Assembly (NCBI RefSeq): GCF_030005555.1
Contig: NZ_JASCQG010000006.1
Coordinates: forward strand, 62,001-126,000
Direction of reading: 5' to 3'
Length of the DNA stretch: 64,000 nt
From: Empedobacter sedimenti
Lineage (GTDB): Bacteria > Bacteroidota > Bacteroidia > Flavobacteriales > Weeksellaceae
The translations under genes were made by a program, and so were the position numbers. Positions 37,840 to 47,532 of this stretch are shown piece by piece. Position 1 is the first letter of the stretch. Each line of letters starts with the position of its first letter. The notes under the pieces are model-generated. The model worked only from the letters and a program-made list of their open reading frames with translations, made no database searches and had not been told where the DNA came from.

Positions 37840-37865
37840 AAAACCACTCAATGTTGAGTGGTTTT
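37840..37865 (-). terminator. terminator of the ricT-gldH-PBP1A unit
   Basis: A 12-bp perfect stem (AAAACCACTCAA with TTGAGTGGTTTT) with a 2-nt loop, 6 bp beyond the class A PBP stop on the minus strand. Confidence 0.8.
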
Positions 37866-37871
37866 AAATTA

Positions 37872-40208
37872 TTATTGACCTTCTTCTTCAGGTATTTCAT
37901 AGTTTTCACCGACGCTTTCGCTTCCGCTACCTTCTATAATTGGACCTGGATCGTAGATTTGATCATATTGATGGAATCCATATGTATTTGAACAATCCCA
38001 ATGTTTCTCAATATCTTTTGGCTTCTCAAACTTATCACTTTGTGTTACGCCAAATTTACCTCCTTCTTTGTATACGCCTTGCATATAGTAAGCCCAAATA
38101 GGCATAGCTGTATTAGCTCCCTGTCCTGTTGCTGTACTTTCGAAGTGAGCAAAACGGTCTTCTGCACCAACCCAAACACCTGTTACCAAGTTTGGAGTAA
38201 GTCCCATAAACCAACCATCGGAGTTTTCGTTTGTTGTACCTGTTTTACCAGCGATTTCTGCTGTCATACCATAACGATTTCTAAGACGTGCACCAGAACC
38301 TCTGTCTACAACACCTTTCATTAAATCAATCATTGTATAAGCAACATTTTCGTTTACAACTTCGCGTGTTTTTGGCGTATAGTCACGAATTACTTTACCT
38401 TGTTTATCTTCTATTCTTAAAATTAACTGAGGTTTAATATAAATACCACCATTTGCAAAAGCGCTCATTGCTCCAACCATTTCATATAATGATAAATCAG
38501 CAGAACCTAAAGCAATTGTAGGGTCGTTTATAATTGGAGATTCAACTCCTAGATCTCGAGTCATTTGAATAACAGGTTCTGTACCTGTTTGCATAATCAA
38601 ACGAGCTGCAACAATATTAGTAGAATAAGCTAAAGCTGTTCTCAAATCTTGAGATCCACCATATCGACCATTAGCATTACGAGGAGACCATTTACCTGGT
38701 ATTCTCTCATTAGATACAGTATGACAAGGCGTTAATCCTAATTGATTAATTGCTGTTGCATAAACAAATGGCTTGAAAGTAGAACCAACCTGACGACGCG
38801 CTTGTTTTACGTGGTCAAATTTGAAATAATTCCAATCTATTCCGCCAACCCAAGCTTTAATCGTACCATCTTTAGGGTCCATCGACATTAAACCAGCTTG
38901 TAAAATATGTTTGTGGTACTCAATAGAGTCCATTAACGTTTTTCCTTTTTTGTATTGAATACCATTCCAAGTAAAGAATTGTACAGAATCACGAGGTGTA
39001 TTGAAAATAGTCTCGATTTCGGCTTCTGATTTTCCTTCTGCCTTCATTTTCTTAAACAAATCAGTACGTTGCATTGCTTGTTTAAAGATTCTTGTTCTTT
39101 TATCAGCAGATACATTGTAAAATGGTGCTAAACTACGACCACGTTGCTCTCCAAAAAATTGATCTTGTAAAACTTTTAATTGTTTTTTTACAGCTTCTTC
39201 TGCAAGAGTTTGCATTCTAGAGTCTAATGTTACATAGATTTTAAGACCATCTTTCTCTAAATTATATGATTTTCCAGTTTCTTTTTCGTATTCAACCATC
39301 CAATCCGTGATTTCTTTACGTAAAGCTGTCTTGAAATAAGCTGAATGCGAATCATCAGTTTTCATGATGTCTTGCTTATCTGTAACCAATGGAGTTGCTT
39401 TAGCAGCTTCTCCTTCAGCCTGAGAAATTTTATTGTATTTCATCATTTGATCCAATACAAGATTTCTTTTTTCTGTAGATAATGCAGGATTTTTTATTGG
39501 ATTAAATTTCACAGGGTTTTGAAACATAGAAACCAATGTTGCAGCTTCATCAAGGTTTAATTCTTTTGTTGTTTTATTGAAATAAACTTTTGATGCAGAT
39601 TCGATACCTTTTGCGCCATATATAAAGTCGAATTTATTGAAATACATTGCAATAATTTCTTCTTTTGTATATAATTTTTCTAATTGAACAGATGTTACCC
39701 ATTCTTTTAACTTCTGTAAACCACGTTTTACTTTGTTAGAAGAAGGATCTTTTGTATACAATTGTTTTGCTAATTGCTGTGTAATAGTAGAACCACCACC
39801 TGACTCACCACCTGAAGAAATTGCACGGAATGCAGCTTTGATGTCGACTCCTGAGTGTTCAAAATAACGAACATCTTCTTTTGCTAACAAAGCATCTACC
39901 AAATGCGGAGGTAAATCTTTATAGTCTACTGGTGTTCTACGCTCTGCTTCAAAACGGTCAAGTAAAACACCATCAGAAGAAATAATTTCTGATGAAACAT
40001 AAATATCAGGGTTTTCTAAGTCGCGAACATTAGGTATTTCACCTAACCATCCGTTAGATGTAGCCCAAAAAATTCCGAAAATACCCAATATACCAGCAAA
40101 AAATAATACCCAAATAGTGACGATTATTTTTTTAACTAATGAAAAGCTATTGAACTTCTTTTTTGCTTTAGAAGTAGTGCTTGTTTTAGGATTGTTATTG
40201 TTTTCCAT
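37872..40208 (-). CDS. class A penicillin-binding protein (PBP1A-like)
   Basis: The 778-aa protein has one N-terminal anchor (about 30-50). Its GT51 transglycosylase domain has LLAKEDVRYFEHSGVD, with the catalytic Glu in KEDVR, and GGSTITQQLAKQLY. The transpeptidase domain has SxxK as GSTFKPF, SxN as YSTNIV and KTG as AGKTGTTNENSDGWFMG. It polymerises lipid II and cross-links peptidoglycan in the periplasm. The C-terminal tail is acidic. It starts 6 bp after gldH, so cell wall synthesis and gliding genes are co-transcribed here. Confidence 0.95.
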   Translation of the reverse strand: MENNNNPKTSTTSKAKKKFNSFSLVKKIIVTIWVLFFAGILGIFGIFWATSNGWLGEIPNVRDLENPDIYVSSEIISSDGVLLDRFEAERRTPVDYKDLPPHLVDALLAKEDVRYFEHSGVDIKAAFRAISSGGESGGGSTITQQLAKQLYTKDPSSNKVKRGLQKLKEWVTSVQLEKLYTKEEIIAMYFNKFDFIYGAKGIESASKVYFNKTTKELNLDEAATLVSMFQNPVKFNPIKNPALSTEKRNLVLDQMMKYNKISQAEGEAAKATPLVTDKQDIMKTDDSHSAYFKTALRKEITDWMVEYEKETGKSYNLEKDGLKIYVTLDSRMQTLAEEAVKKQLKVLQDQFFGEQRGRSLAPFYNVSADKRTRIFKQAMQRTDLFKKMKAEGKSEAEIETIFNTPRDSVQFFTWNGIQYKKGKTLMDSIEYHKHILQAGLMSMDPKDGTIKAWVGGIDWNYFKFDHVKQARRQVGSTFKPFVYATAINQLGLTPCHTVSNERIPGKWSPRNANGRYGGSQDLRTALAYSTNIVAARLIMQTGTEPVIQMTRDLGVESPIINDPTIALGSADLSLYEMVGAMSAFANGGIYIKPQLILRIEDKQGKVIRDYTPKTREVVNENVAYTMIDLMKGVVDRGSGARLRNRYGMTAEIAGKTGTTNENSDGWFMGLTPNLVTGVWVGAEDRFAHFESTATGQGANTAMPIWAYYMQGVYKEGGKFGVTQSDKFEKPKDIEKHWDCSNTYGFHQYDQIYDPGPIIEGSGSESVGENYEIPEEEGQ

Positions 40209-40214
40209 TTTTTA

Positions 40215-40691
40215 TTATTCAGCTTTATCAACAATCAAACTAATGTCTTCGATTCCTTTTAAATTTTTAGTTCGCATACCTTGCCAAATCTTTAGCTGAT
40301 AGCGACCAGAATCTTTAATCGGTAATTTTTCTCGATAAACCAACATCATTTCTTTTGTAGTCATTCCTTTACCAATCGAACTTCCATCAGGATTTGCGAT
40401 GTAATACTGTAAGGTATCAATCATTTCATTTCCTTTAGGATCGATGAATTTTGTGAACAAATATAAGTTACTATATTCATACGACGTATTATTTCTTAAG
40501 ACAAATCCAATGTTAACAGCCGCAGGTTTAGGATCTTTTACATCAAACGTAAAGGTTTGAGGTTGATTACTTTTCCATTGGTCTTTTACATTTTTTGTGT
40601 CTTGATAATAATGTTTTGCTTCGCAGCTAAACAATAAAACGACAAAAATAAAAAGCAAGCTACTCTTGCGTATTATCTGGTTTTGGCCCAC
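40215..40691 (-). CDS. gldH: gliding motility lipoprotein GldH
   Basis: The mature part matches GldH: CEAKHYYQDTKNVKDQW, then IGFVLRNNTSYEYSNLYLF and YRLKIWQGMRTKNLKGIEDI-like ending. No ATG precedes the lipobox LLFSC. A GTG at 40691 gives a good lipoprotein signal (VGQNQIIRKSS then LLFIFVVLLFSC, Cys23) and a 158-aa product; a TTG nine codons before the Cys leaves no basic residue. The start lies 32 bp inside ricT. GldH is required for gliding in F. johnsoniae; the motility of this organism cannot be told from the window. Confidence 0.85.
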   Translation of the reverse strand: MGQNQIIRKSSLLFIFVVLLFSCEAKHYYQDTKNVKDQWKSNQPQTFTFDVKDPKPAAVNIGFVLRNNTSYEYSNLYLFTKFIDPKGNEMIDTLQYYIANPDGSSIGKGMTTKEMMLVYREKLPIKDSGRYQLKIWQGMRTKNLKGIEDISLIVDKAE

Positions 40692-42312
40692 GATTAAATC
40701 TTTTTTTATTTCGATTCTTCGATTTATTTGGATTCGGTTGAGCATTATTTGGATTCTCTCCCGAAGCATTTGCTTTTGGTTCAGCAGGTTGATTATTATT
40801 CTGCTGAGGTTGTTTTTTTGGTTGTTGACTTGACTGATTAGCCTGATTATTTTGTTGGCTATTGTTGTTCGGATTATTCGGTTTTCGTTTTTGCTGATTA
40901 CGATTGCGATTATTTCCTTGCGGCTTTTGCTGATCAGTATTTGGTTGAGCTTGTTGCTCTTTTGCCTGAGTTGGCTGTTGCTTTTCTCTAGGCTGATTTT
41001 GTTGATTCTGATTCGAATTTTTATTCGGTCTATTTTGATTATTCTTTTTAGACTGATTAGGATTCTTTCCTTGTTTATTTTCAGGACGACTTGCTTGATC
41101 TTTTCGCTCATTTGGCTGCTTTGGTTTAGCCTGTTGAGGTCGTTGATTATTCGCATTCGCTGCAACTTTTTCGTTTCCAGAATTAGTATTGTTTTTAATT
41201 CTTTTACGTTTTTTGTTTTGCTTTTCTTTACGTTCAAAACGCTCTAAAGAATCTTCGCCAATTACATCTGTAAAATCTGGTTTAGATTCTTCTACATTTT
41301 TAGCCAAGTCCTCTAAAGGTTCAGTTTTTTGACCTTTAGCTGTTATCGCTAAAAATTCTTGAATATCGTCTACCGAAAATTTGTACCAAACAATTCCTCC
41401 TTTATCATAAGCAAACCACATTTCTTTCTTGAAAACGTCGATTTTGACACAATGTGCCCAACCTTTTTCAGTTTCGAAACGGCTTTCCATTGACGGAAAA
41501 CTATTTAATGCATCTAAATATGAATCTAATTCAAAATTTAAACAACATTTTAACTTACCACATTGTCCAGCTAACTTTTGAGAGTTAATTGACAATTGTT
41601 GATAACGTGCCGCAGCAGTGCTCACAGAGCGGAAATCTGTTAACCAAGTTGAACAACACAATTCGCGTCCACATGATCCAATTCCTCCAACTTTTGCTGC
41701 TTCTTGACGATATCCGATTTGTTTCATCTCAATTCTTACGCCAAACTTACCTGCGTATTCTTTGATTAATTGACGGAAATCGACACGTCCTTCTGCTGTA
41801 TAATAAAATGTAACTTTCGCTCCATCTCCTTGGTACTCAACATCACAAATTTTCATTTCCAAATTAAGATTTTTAGCCATAATTCGAGAATCAACCATTG
41901 TTTGTTTTTCTCTGTCACGAAACTCTTGCCAAGTTTCGATATCTTTTTGGTTCGCTTTGCGATAAACCTTTTTGACATCTTCCGCAGTCCACGAAAGATT
42001 CTTCTTTTTCATCTGGATTCTAACAAGCTCACCCGTAAGTGTAACAACCCCAATATCATGACCAGGTGTTCCTTCAACAGCGATTACATCGCCAATATTT
42101 AGAGATATGTTGTTTTCGTTTTTATAATAAAACTTTCGATCGTTTTTGAAACGAACTTCCACAAAATTGAACTTTTCTTGTCCATTTGGAAGTTGCATAT
42201 TCGATAACCAATCAAAAACTGATAATTTTCCACAACCATCAGTGCCACAAGCACCATTATTGTTACATCCTTTCGGAAGGCCACTAGAAGTTCCACAAGA
42301 TCCACATCCCAT
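40660..42312 (-). CDS. ricT: PSP1-domain protein, RicT-like
   Basis: The 550-aa protein has a cysteine-rich N-terminus (MGCGSCGTSSGLPKGC then CGTDGCGK) and a PSP1 domain with KADVQ-type middle, IGSCGRELCCSTWL and LAGQCGKLKCCLNFE carrying the Fe-S cysteines of the RicT/YaaT family. From about residue 350 the tail is Asn/Gln/Lys/Pro-rich low complexity, about 190 residues. In Firmicutes RicT works with RicA/RicF in RNA processing; in Bacteroidota the role is unproven. Its 3' end overlaps gldH by 32 bp. Confidence 0.88.
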   Translation of the reverse strand: MGCGSCGTSSGLPKGCNNNGACGTDGCGKLSVFDWLSNMQLPNGQEKFNFVEVRFKNDRKFYYKNENNISLNIGDVIAVEGTPGHDIGVVTLTGELVRIQMKKKNLSWTAEDVKKVYRKANQKDIETWQEFRDREKQTMVDSRIMAKNLNLEMKICDVEYQGDGAKVTFYYTAEGRVDFRQLIKEYAGKFGVRIEMKQIGYRQEAAKVGGIGSCGRELCCSTWLTDFRSVSTAAARYQQLSINSQKLAGQCGKLKCCLNFELDSYLDALNSFPSMESRFETEKGWAHCVKIDVFKKEMWFAYDKGGIVWYKFSVDDIQEFLAITAKGQKTEPLEDLAKNVEESKPDFTDVIGEDSLERFERKEKQNKKRKRIKNNTNSGNEKVAANANNQRPQQAKPKQPNERKDQASRPENKQGKNPNQSKKNNQNRPNKNSNQNQQNQPREKQQPTQAKEQQAQPNTDQQKPQGNNRNRNQQKRKPNNPNNNSQQNNQANQSSQQPKKQPQQNNNQPAEPKANASGENPNNAQPNPNKSKNRNKKRFNRGPKPDNTQE

Positions 42313-42340
42313 GCTTCTATAATTTTTTTAAATGACAACA

Positions 42341-42348
42341 CAAAGGTA
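42341..42348 (-). promoter_or_regulatory. -7 element for ricT
   Basis: Minus-strand TACCTTTG fits TAnnTTTG, 28 bp upstream of the ricT start. It may drive ricT, gldH and the class A PBP together. Confidence 0.45.
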
Positions 42349-42398
42349 TGAAAATATTTTTCTGAATTTGTGAAATCATTTTTGTTAAGATTACGATT

Positions 42399-43268
42399 TT
42401 ATATTGAATCAAAAACTTCTGAAAATGAATAAGTTTGATCTAATCTTACACCTTTTTCGGTCATTTTTAATGTTGCTAATTCGTTCACATGATCGTGTTC
42501 GAAAAATAAAATATACTCATTTTCTACGGCTTTTTGTAAAAAATCTCCTTTTTCTTCTAAAGTTATTAAAGGACGAGTATCATATCCAATTACATAAATT
42601 AGTGGGATATGTCCTACAGTAGGGATTAAATCTGCGATGTAAACAATTTTTTTGCCTTTATATGTAATGATTGGCAACATTTGTTTTTCGGTATGTCCGT
42701 CTACAAATAAAATATCAAAACCGAGTGGAGAATTTTCTAAAATTGTTCCATTTTGAGGTAAATCAATCAAATTAAGTTGTCCACTTTCTTGTAGAGGTAA
42801 AATATTTTCTTTCAGGAAAGATGCTTTTTCACGAGGATTTGGATTCACTGCCCAATCCCAATGATTCGCATTTGACCAAAATTTTGCGTTTTTGAATGAA
42901 GCTTCTAAATAATCTTTCTCTTTGTTGTATTGAATTGCGCCACCACAATGATCAAAATGTAAATGCGTCAAGAAAACATCTGTAATATCATCGCGATGAA
43001 AACCATGTTTGGCTAAAGAATTATCCAAAGTAGCATCGCCCCATAAATAATAAAAACCAAAGAATTTTGCATCTTGTTTAGTTCCTATTCCTGTATCAAT
43101 CAATATTAATCTTTCGCTATCTTCGATTAATAGACATCTCATGGCAAGATCTATTAAATTTCTATCATCAGCAGGATTGGTTTTATTCCAAATCGATTTT
43201 GGTACAATTCCGAACATGGCACCGCCATCTAATTTAAAACTTCCTGTTTCTATTGTATATAATTTCAT
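42399..43268 (-). CDS. MBL-fold metallo-hydrolase
   Basis: The 289-aa protein has the metallo-beta-lactamase motif HLHFDHCGG near residue 102, a preceding LILIDTGIGTKQD, a later DGHTEKQMLP and YIADLIPT, and FFEHDH near the end, i.e. two metal sites. It resembles the lactonase-type branch (AiiA-like and relatives), but the substrate cannot be assigned. It stands alone between ricT and gltX. Confidence 0.88.
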   Translation of the reverse strand: MKLYTIETGSFKLDGGAMFGIVPKSIWNKTNPADDRNLIDLAMRCLLIEDSERLILIDTGIGTKQDAKFFGFYYLWGDATLDNSLAKHGFHRDDITDVFLTHLHFDHCGGAIQYNKEKDYLEASFKNAKFWSNANHWDWAVNPNPREKASFLKENILPLQESGQLNLIDLPQNGTILENSPLGFDILFVDGHTEKQMLPIITYKGKKIVYIADLIPTVGHIPLIYVIGYDTRPLITLEEKGDFLQKAVENEYILFFEHDHVNELATLKMTEKGVRLDQTYSFSEVFDSI

Positions 43269-43362
43269 TTTTATGTGGTTTTATTTTGTTGAATTTTTGT
43301 TTTACGAAGATAAAAAATAGAATATTATTTAAAATAAATATCTATTATAGAATTGAACGACT

Positions 43363-43370
43363 TAAATTTG
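43363..43370 (+). promoter_or_regulatory. -7 element for gltX
   Basis: TAAATTTG fits TAnnTTTG, 16 bp upstream of the gltX ATG. No ideal -33 TTG. Confidence 0.45.
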
Positions 43371-43386
43371 CAAAAATTTTGATACA

Positions 43387-44895
43387 ATGGCAAAAGAAGT
43401 TCGTGTAAGATTTGCGCCAAGTCCAACAGGTGCGTTACACATCGGAGGAGTCCGTACTGCGTTATACAATTATCTTTTCGCAAAACATAATAACGGAAAA
43501 TTCTTATTAAGAATAGAGGATACAGACCAAACACGTTATGTGGAAGGTGCTGAACAATATATTATCGATTCGTTAAAATGGTTAGGCTTAACTCCTGATG
43601 AAGGTGTTGGTTTTGGTGGAGATTTAGGTTCTTACCGTCAATCAGAGCGTAAAGAAATCTACCAACAATATGTAGACGAATTATTAGCTTTTGGAAATGC
43701 ATATTATGCGTTTGATACAGCAGAAGAATTAGATGCTGCGCGTGCAAAAGCAGAAGAAAATAAAGAAACATTTATTTATAACTGGTCAACAAGAGGAAAG
43801 TTGAAAAACTCTTTATCATTGACGGAAGATGAAACAAAAGCTTTAATTGAGAATGGAACGCCTTATGTGATTCGTTTCAAAATTGATGATTCTCGTACGG
43901 TTTTATTGGATGATATGATTCGTGGAAAAATCACGATTGATGCAGCAACTTTAGATGATAAAGTTTTGTTTAAATCTGATGGAATGCCGACGTATCACTT
44001 AGCTAATATTGTAGACGATCATTTGATGGGAATTTCTCACGTAATTCGTGGAGAAGAATGGTTACCATCAATGGCTTTACACGAATTATTGTATGATGCA
44101 TTTGGTTGGGAAGCGCCTCGTTTCGCACATTTACCATTAATCCTAAAACCAGAAGGAAAAGGAAAATTAAGCAAACGTGATGGAGATAAACACGGATTTC
44201 CAGTTTTCCCAATGGAATGGAAAACAGAAGAAGGAATTGCAAAAGGATACAAACAAGAAGGTTATTTCCCAGATGCAGTATTGAATATGTTAGCTTTATT
44301 GGGGTGGAATTCTGGAACTGATCAAGAGATTTTTACAATGGAAGAATTGATTCAATTATTTTCATTAGAAAAAGTTTCAAAATCAGGAGCACGTTTTTCT
44401 CCAGAAAAAGCAACTTGGTTTAATCATCAATATTTACAACAAAAATCTGTTGAAGAATTATTACCATCTTTCGAAGAAGTTTTAAAAGAAAACGGAATCG
44501 AAGCGAATCCAGCTTTAGATGTAAAAGTGGTTGAATTGTTAAAAGAAAGAGCAAACTTTGTAAAAGATATTTTCGAACAAGGTCAATTCTTTTATATAGC
44601 TCCTTCTACTTACGACGAAAAAGCAGCTAAAAAAGCTTGGAAAGATGATTCTAAAGAGATTTTAGGAAAATTTGTTGACGTTTTAAATTCATCAGAGTTT
44701 ACGTCAGAAATTTTACACGATGCAATGGCAGAATTTGTTACAACGCAAGAAATTGGATTTGGAAAAATCGGAATGCCTTTACGTCTTAGTTTAGTTGGTG
44801 CTTTACAAGGACCAGATGTTCCTGTAATTATGGCAACTTTAGGAAAAGAGGAAACGATTGCGCGTATCAACAAAGCGATTGAAGTTTTAGGATAA
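43387..44895 (+). CDS. gltX: glutamate--tRNA ligase
   Basis: The 502-aa class I synthetase has FAPSPTGALHIGGVRTAL (HIGH variant, residues 9-26), LLRIEDTDQTR, HLPLILKPEGKGKLSKRDGD (KMSKS variant KLSKR) and a C-terminal anticodon-binding helical domain ending ARINKAIEVLG. It charges tRNA-Glu; whether it also charges tRNA-Gln depends on whether GatCAB is present elsewhere. It is monocistronic with a strong hairpin downstream. Confidence 0.97.
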   Translation: MAKEVRVRFAPSPTGALHIGGVRTALYNYLFAKHNNGKFLLRIEDTDQTRYVEGAEQYIIDSLKWLGLTPDEGVGFGGDLGSYRQSERKEIYQQYVDELLAFGNAYYAFDTAEELDAARAKAEENKETFIYNWSTRGKLKNSLSLTEDETKALIENGTPYVIRFKIDDSRTVLLDDMIRGKITIDAATLDDKVLFKSDGMPTYHLANIVDDHLMGISHVIRGEEWLPSMALHELLYDAFGWEAPRFAHLPLILKPEGKGKLSKRDGDKHGFPVFPMEWKTEEGIAKGYKQEGYFPDAVLNMLALLGWNSGTDQEIFTMEELIQLFSLEKVSKSGARFSPEKATWFNHQYLQQKSVEELLPSFEEVLKENGIEANPALDVKVVELLKERANFVKDIFEQGQFFYIAPSTYDEKAAKKAWKDDSKEILGKFVDVLNSSEFTSEILHDAMAEFVTTQEIGFGKIGMPLRLSLVGALQGPDVPVIMATLGKEETIARINKAIEVLG

Positions 44896-44917
44896 AATTA
44901 TTTCTATCATAAATAAG

Positions 44918-44944
44918 AAAGCCATTTGCATTGCAAATGGCTTT
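44918..44944. terminator. bidirectional hairpin between gltX and DUF779
   Basis: A 12-bp perfect stem (AAAGCCATTTGC with GCAAATGGCTTT) and a 3-nt loop lie between convergent genes. Confidence 0.85.
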
Positions 44945-44948
44945 TCTG

Positions 44949-45320
44949 TTATAAATTGATTTTGACTTCGTCTAATTGATTAACTTCATCTTGAGAGAAT
45001 ATTCGATAATTGACTTTAAATGTTTTGCCAAGTGGAACTTCTAACGAAAAACCTCCTGCGCCAATTGCATCAATCACATCTAATTCGAAATGTGCATGTT
45101 TCCAATATTCGAACAAATCTTTGTCAATCCAAAATTCAACTCCATCAATTTCTCCAATGCAAACATCTTTGTATCGAAGATAAAATTCTCCTTTTCTGAA
45201 ACATTGCGGTTGCGTTCCTTCACAGCAACCTCCTGCTTGATAAAGCATTAAATCGCCATGTTTTGCTTTTAATTCATTCAATAAATTAATTGCTTTTTCT
45301 GTTGCATCAACACGTTTCAT
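44949..45320 (-). CDS. DUF779 protein (aldehyde dehydrogenase-associated)
   Basis: The 123-aa protein has the DUF779 signature LMLYQAGGCCEGTQPQCF with conserved cysteines, then EIDGVEFWIDKDLFEYWKH and GAGGFSLEVPLGKTF. DUF779 genes typically follow aldehyde dehydrogenase genes, as here with a 27-bp gap. The family may bind metal or support the dehydrogenase, but the role is not established. Confidence 0.9.
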   Translation of the reverse strand: MKRVDATEKAINLLNELKAKHGDLMLYQAGGCCEGTQPQCFRKGEFYLRYKDVCIGEIDGVEFWIDKDLFEYWKHAHFELDVIDAIGAGGFSLEVPLGKTFKVNYRIFSQDEVNQLDEVKINL

Positions 45321-45347
45321 TTTTTGAGATTTTAATTAATTATTGAT

Positions 45348-46853
45348 TTAGAAGAAACCTAATTTCTTTTTGCTGTAAGAAACTAACATATTTTTAGTTT
45401 GACGGTAATGGTCTAACATCATTTTGTGGTTTTCACGTCCGATACCAGATTGTTTATAACCTCCGAAAGGCGCTCCAGCAGGATAACTATGATATTGATT
45501 AACCCAAACACGACCAGCCTGAATAGCACGTGGAACTTGATACAACTGATGAGCATCACGCGTCCAAACACCAGCTCCTAAACCATAAATTGTGTCATTT
45601 GCGATTTCTATTGCTTCTGCTTCATCTTTGAAAGTTGTAACAGCTAATACAGGTCCAAAAATTTCTTCTTGGAAAACACGCATTTTGTTATGTCCTTTAA
45701 ATAACGTTGGTTTGATGTAATATCCGTTTTCGATGTCTCCTTCCAAATGATTTGCATCTCCACCAGTTAATAATTCGGCACCTTCTTCTTTTCCTAAATT
45801 AATATAACTTAAAATTTTGTCATATTGAATTTGAGAAGCTTGTGCACCAATCATTGTTTCAGGATCAAGAGGGTTACCTGCTTTTATTGCATTTACACGC
45901 TCTACAACTCGCGCAATAAATTTATCATAAATAGATTCTTGAATCAATAAACGTGAAGGACATGTACAAATTTCTCCTTGATTAAGAGCAAATAATACTG
46001 CACCTTCAATTGCTTTGTCTAAGAAATCATCATCATGATCCATTACAGATTCGAAGAATACATTAGGCGATTTTCCTCCCAATTCTAACGTTACTGGAAT
46101 AATATTTTCTGTTGCATATTGCATCACGAAACGCCCTGTAGCTGTAGATCCTGTAAATGCAGCTTTCGATACTTTAGGATTTGTCACCAATGCGCGACCT
46201 AATTCTCCACCGAAACCATTTACAATATTAACAACTCCTGGAGGTAATAAATCTCCAATTAATTCGAATAAATATAAAATCGAGATAGGAGTAGATTCAG
46301 CAGGTTTTAAAACTACACAGTTTCCAGCAGCCAAAGCAGGAGCTAATTTCCAAACAGCCATCAAAATTGGGAAGTTCCAAGGAATAATTTGCGCCACAAC
46401 ACCAATTGGTTCGTGAACAATGATAGATACAGTATCTTTATCTAACTCGTTAATAGACCCTTCTTCTGCACGAATTACCGAAGCAAAATATCTGAAATGA
46501 TCTATTGCCAAAGGAATATCAGCATTTAAGGTTTCGCGAACTGGTTTACCATTGTCGTAAGTTTCTACAGCAGCAATATCTTGTAAATTTTGCTCCATAC
46601 GATCCGCGATTCTATTCAGAATAATACTACGCTCTGTTGCTGATGTTTGACTCCACGTCTTGAATGCTTCATGAGCTGCGTCAACAGCTTTAGTCAAATC
46701 TTCTTCAGTTGAATGAGCAGCTTTTGTAAAAACTTTTCCTGTAAGAGGAGTAATTACATCAAAATATTTTCCTTGAGTAGGAGGAGTAAATTGACCATTA
46801 ATGTAATTGTAGTACTGATTTTTGAAAGTAGGTACGTTAACTAAGTTTGCCAT
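45348..46853 (-). CDS. NAD(P)-dependent aldehyde dehydrogenase
   Basis: From the ATG at 46853 the protein has 501 aa. It has Rossmann motif [11 protein letters not shown], Glu in [12 protein letters not shown], catalytic Cys in [11 protein letters not shown], and [13 protein letters not shown] and [20 protein letters not shown]. The ExaC/AldB-like acetaldehyde dehydrogenase branch is the best fit, consistent with the DUF779 partner. The longer frame from 46955 is rejected: [18 protein letters not shown] is the usual start. Confidence 0.95.
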   Translation of the reverse strand: MANLVNVPTFKNQYYNYINGQFTPPTQGKYFDVITPLTGKVFTKAAHSTEEDLTKAVDAAHEAFKTWSQTSATERSIILNRIADRMEQNLQDIAAVETYDNGKPVRETLNADIPLAIDHFRYFASVIRAEEGSINELDKDTVSIIVHEPIGVVAQIIPWNFPILMAVWKLAPALAAGNCVVLKPAESTPISILYLFELIGDLLPPGVVNIVNGFGGELGRALVTNPKVSKAAFTGSTATGRFVMQYATENIIPVTLELGGKSPNVFFESVMDHDDDFLDKAIEGAVLFALNQGEICTCPSRLLIQESIYDKFIARVVERVNAIKAGNPLDPETMIGAQASQIQYDKILSYINLGKEEGAELLTGGDANHLEGDIENGYYIKPTLFKGHNKMRVFQEEIFGPVLAVTTFKDEAEAIEIANDTIYGLGAGVWTRDAHQLYQVPRAIQAGRVWVNQYHSYPAGAPFGGYKQSGIGRENHKMMLDHYRQTKNMLVSYSKKKLGFF

Positions 46854-46986
46854 GATTTTAAAATTTTTGATTTTTTCTAAGATACTTCTTTTAAACCAGC
46901 AAATATGTTTAAGAAAAGTTAATTCTAATTGGTATAATATTTGTACATTTGGCATCCGTTAATAATTGATTGACAACTTACTTTAA

Positions 46987-47381
46987 GGGGCTGACTGGTT
47001 TTGACAGCAGGGCCAATGGGTAAGTAAGCATGCAGTGATAGGTTGTGTACTCACTTTAATCAGGCACTTCAACTTTTTAACTGGCAACGAAGAGTACGCT
47101 TTAGCTGCATAATTCTGAATTTTAGTAAGAATACGCCACGTCTATACTAGGTATAGAAGCTGAATGTCCCTCAAAAGCCTTGACTTACGGCGTTTGATAC
47201 AGGGACACGGGAAAGTAAGAATAGGAACCTTAGTGCATCGGATAGGTTTCGAGATTTAAGATGATAAGCGGTTGACAGAGTGTTTATTCTCAGGATATCG
47301 TCGAAAATTAATAATAAACTAAGCATGTAGAAAGCTTATTTGTTGCTTGTTTGGACGCGGGTTCGAATCCCGCCAGCTCCA
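46987..47381 (+). ncRNA. ssrA: transfer-messenger RNA (tmRNA)
   Basis: The 5' end GGGGCTGACTGGTTTTGACAG pairs through GGGGCTG with CAGCTCC at 47374-47380. The T-arm CGCGGGTTCGAATCCCGC is intact. The resume reading frame at 47083-47112 encodes GNEEYALAA and a stop, so the tag appended to stalled proteins is A-GNEEYALAA. The discriminator A (47381) is followed by CAA, so the 3' CCA is not encoded. tmRNA with SmpB rescues stalled ribosomes. An element is integrated at its 3' end but regenerates the gene exactly. Confidence 0.95.
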
Positions 47382-47382
47382 C
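47368..47382 (+). repeat. left attachment repeat within ssrA 3' end (attL)
   Basis: TCCCGCCAGCTCCAC overlaps the T-arm and acceptor stem of tmRNA and is identical to 60556-60570. Confidence 0.9.
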
Positions 47383-47413
47383 AACTTTAAATGTTACTAG
47401 TTATGTAACCATT

Positions 47414-47446
47414 ATAAAACCTTCAATTTTAGGAGGTTTTATATTT
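47414..47446 (+). terminator. element-supplied terminator after ssrA
   Basis: An 8-bp stem (ATAAAACC with GGTTTTAT) around a 13-nt loop, followed by T-rich sequence, 33 bp past the tmRNA. It replaces the original ssrA terminator now at 60572. Confidence 0.65.
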
Positions 47447-47483
47447 TTATAAAAATTCTTCTATTAACAACTATTAAATTTTC

Positions 47484-47502
47484 CATCCGTTTTTCCATCC
47501 GT
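47484..47502 (+). repeat. left pair of CATCCGT repeats (candidate integrase arm sites)
   Basis: CATCCGT occurs at 47484-47490 and 47496-47502, starts 12 bp apart, each followed by T tracts. The same pair with the same spacing is at the right end. Arm-type integrase binding is inferred. Confidence 0.6.
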
Positions 47503-47532
47503 TTTTGTATTTTTATAAAAACGCTTAGTATT

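Noticed and set aside
40692-41237. Long N-terminal extension of GldH
   Set aside because: The 340-aa frame is a shadow of the low-complexity ricT tail; the lipobox near 40625 shows the true N-terminus.
46953-46960. CATCCGTT upstream of ssrA as an additional integrase arm site
   Set aside because: It lies outside the element and is single, without the 12-bp partner, so it is more likely chance.
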